Shown here: positions 63,651-64,000 of the stretch, in pieces
Layout of the letters: every line of letters begins with the position of its first letter
How positions within the stretch are numbered: position 1 is the first letter of the stretch
Source: Protula sp. h YS-2021
Lineage: Eukaryota; Annelida; Polychaeta; Sabellida; Serpulidae
NCBI GenBank assembly: GCA_949752745.1
Contig: OX457033.1
Coordinates: forward strand, 12,695,301 to 12,759,300
DNA: 64,000 nucleotides
Reading direction: 5' to 3'
Position numbers and translations under genes: made by a program
Notes under the pieces: model-generated
Seen by the model: only the letters and a program-made list of their open reading frames with translations
Told to the model about the DNA's origin: nothing
Database searches by the model: none

Positions 63651-63919
63651 GTGCGTTTATTTCAATGGTTTTTTTTTTAAACACTATTTCATTTTGTTAA
63701 AGTTTCATGGGCATACAACAAAGTGCACGTGCACTAACACGAATTACCAGGATGCATGCTTATAGAAAGAAACTTGTCTAAGGCGTCATTGATGGGTGTA
63801 TCTGGTTGACCTGGTTAAGTGCTGTAGCCTGATTGGTTGTTCCTAAGTCAATACTTTATAAACATTAACCGGAATGTAGATATCGATAGCAGTTATTACG
63901 TAATCAAAACGCCACTCCT
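63651..63919. other. Intron after E69, no recognised feature
   Basis: Non-coding DNA following the E69 donor, leading into a family R repeat. Confidence 0.5.
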
Positions 63920-64000
63920 TTCACCCAAAAGGGTGAAGGGTGGGGGGGCAATTGGTATCATGTGTGCTACCATGCGTGTCCAAAAAACGCGGAGAAAGAG
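63920..64000. repeat. Dispersed intronic repeat, family R, copy 4, cut by the window end
   Basis: TATCATGTGTGCTACCATGC then GTGTCCAAAAAACGCGG matches the 5' part of the copy at 56695. Confidence 0.7.

Larger units (their letters stand above)
47793..63537. other. Introns or intron parts over 300 bp with nothing further recognised, E45-E69
   Basis: No feature seen in 48233-48639, 48981-49728, 49869-50211 (G-rich at 50010-50040 and C-rich at 50150-50165), 50474-50967, 51866-52306, 52508-52921 (GTCTGTCGGTCTGTCGGTCG tract at about 52653), 53100-53552, 55335-55986, 56249-56694, 57244-57596 (GA tract at 57307-57330), 57783-58141, 60036-60339, 60874-62153, 62626-63018 and 63188-63537 (poly-C at 63268). 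Confidence 0.5.

Noticed and set aside
5416..63650. Naming the gene SNED1, Notch or fibropellin
   Set aside because: NIDO plus EGF fits SNED1 at the N terminus, but no sushi or fibronectin III domains are seen and nested discoidin domains are foreign to all three.

Overview
This is a stretch of animal nuclear genome. It shows spliceosomal GT-AG introns, extracellular EGF, nidogen and discoidin domains, a DIRS-type retrotransposon relic, terminal-inverted-repeat DNA elements, a tRNA-like SINE head and abundant microsatellites. The repeat style (paired ATATGTCTCCC/GGGAGACATAT ends, GACAGACGGACGG runs, clustered AGGTCA repeats) reminds me of marine lophotrochozoans, probably a mollusc. That taxonomic guess is inference and weak.

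One gene on the + strand fills almost the whole window. I could chain 69 exons from 5416 to 63650. Their lengths sum to 11,401 nt (3,800 codons plus one base) with no in-frame stop, and every junction keeps frame. The gene is cut at both ends: the signal peptide and the start of the nidogen (NIDO) domain lie left of the window, and the 3' end lies right of it. The protein is a secreted or cell-surface matrix molecule: NIDO (E1-E4), a run of EGF repeats in two large exons (E5-E6), then a three-exon cassette repeated about 20 times. In each cassette exon A has phases 1 to 2, B has 2 to 1 and C has 1 to 1, and one cassette encodes four EGF-like domains, two of them split by introns. About 85 complete EGF-like domains are visible. 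Two F5/8-type-C (discoidin) domains, each on a phase-1-bounded exon pair (E44-E45, E58-E59), sit between a B and a C exon, inside an EGF domain.

Higher-order layout: A exons alternate between two subtypes, and a 12-exon block plus the discoidin pair is tandemly duplicated (E32-E45, E46-E59, then E60 onward). An older version (E20-E31) has no discoidin pair.

Layout: 1-2900 degraded DIRS-like retrotransposon (- strand); 3470-4430 AGGTCA-rich tandem repeats; 5416-10314 NIDO exons with transposon-rich introns; 13257-15322 large EGF exons; 15698-63650 cassette exons; 63651-64000 intron.

The most unusual feature is a set of intronic tandem repeats whose units contain or start at a splice site: about 40 copies of a donor at 36677-37660, seven copies of an exon end plus donor at 51479-51860, six copies of an acceptor plus exon start at 28792-29070, and smaller decayed cases at 10258-11282, 17690-17960 and 59337-59470. 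No RNA gene or second protein-coding host gene was found.
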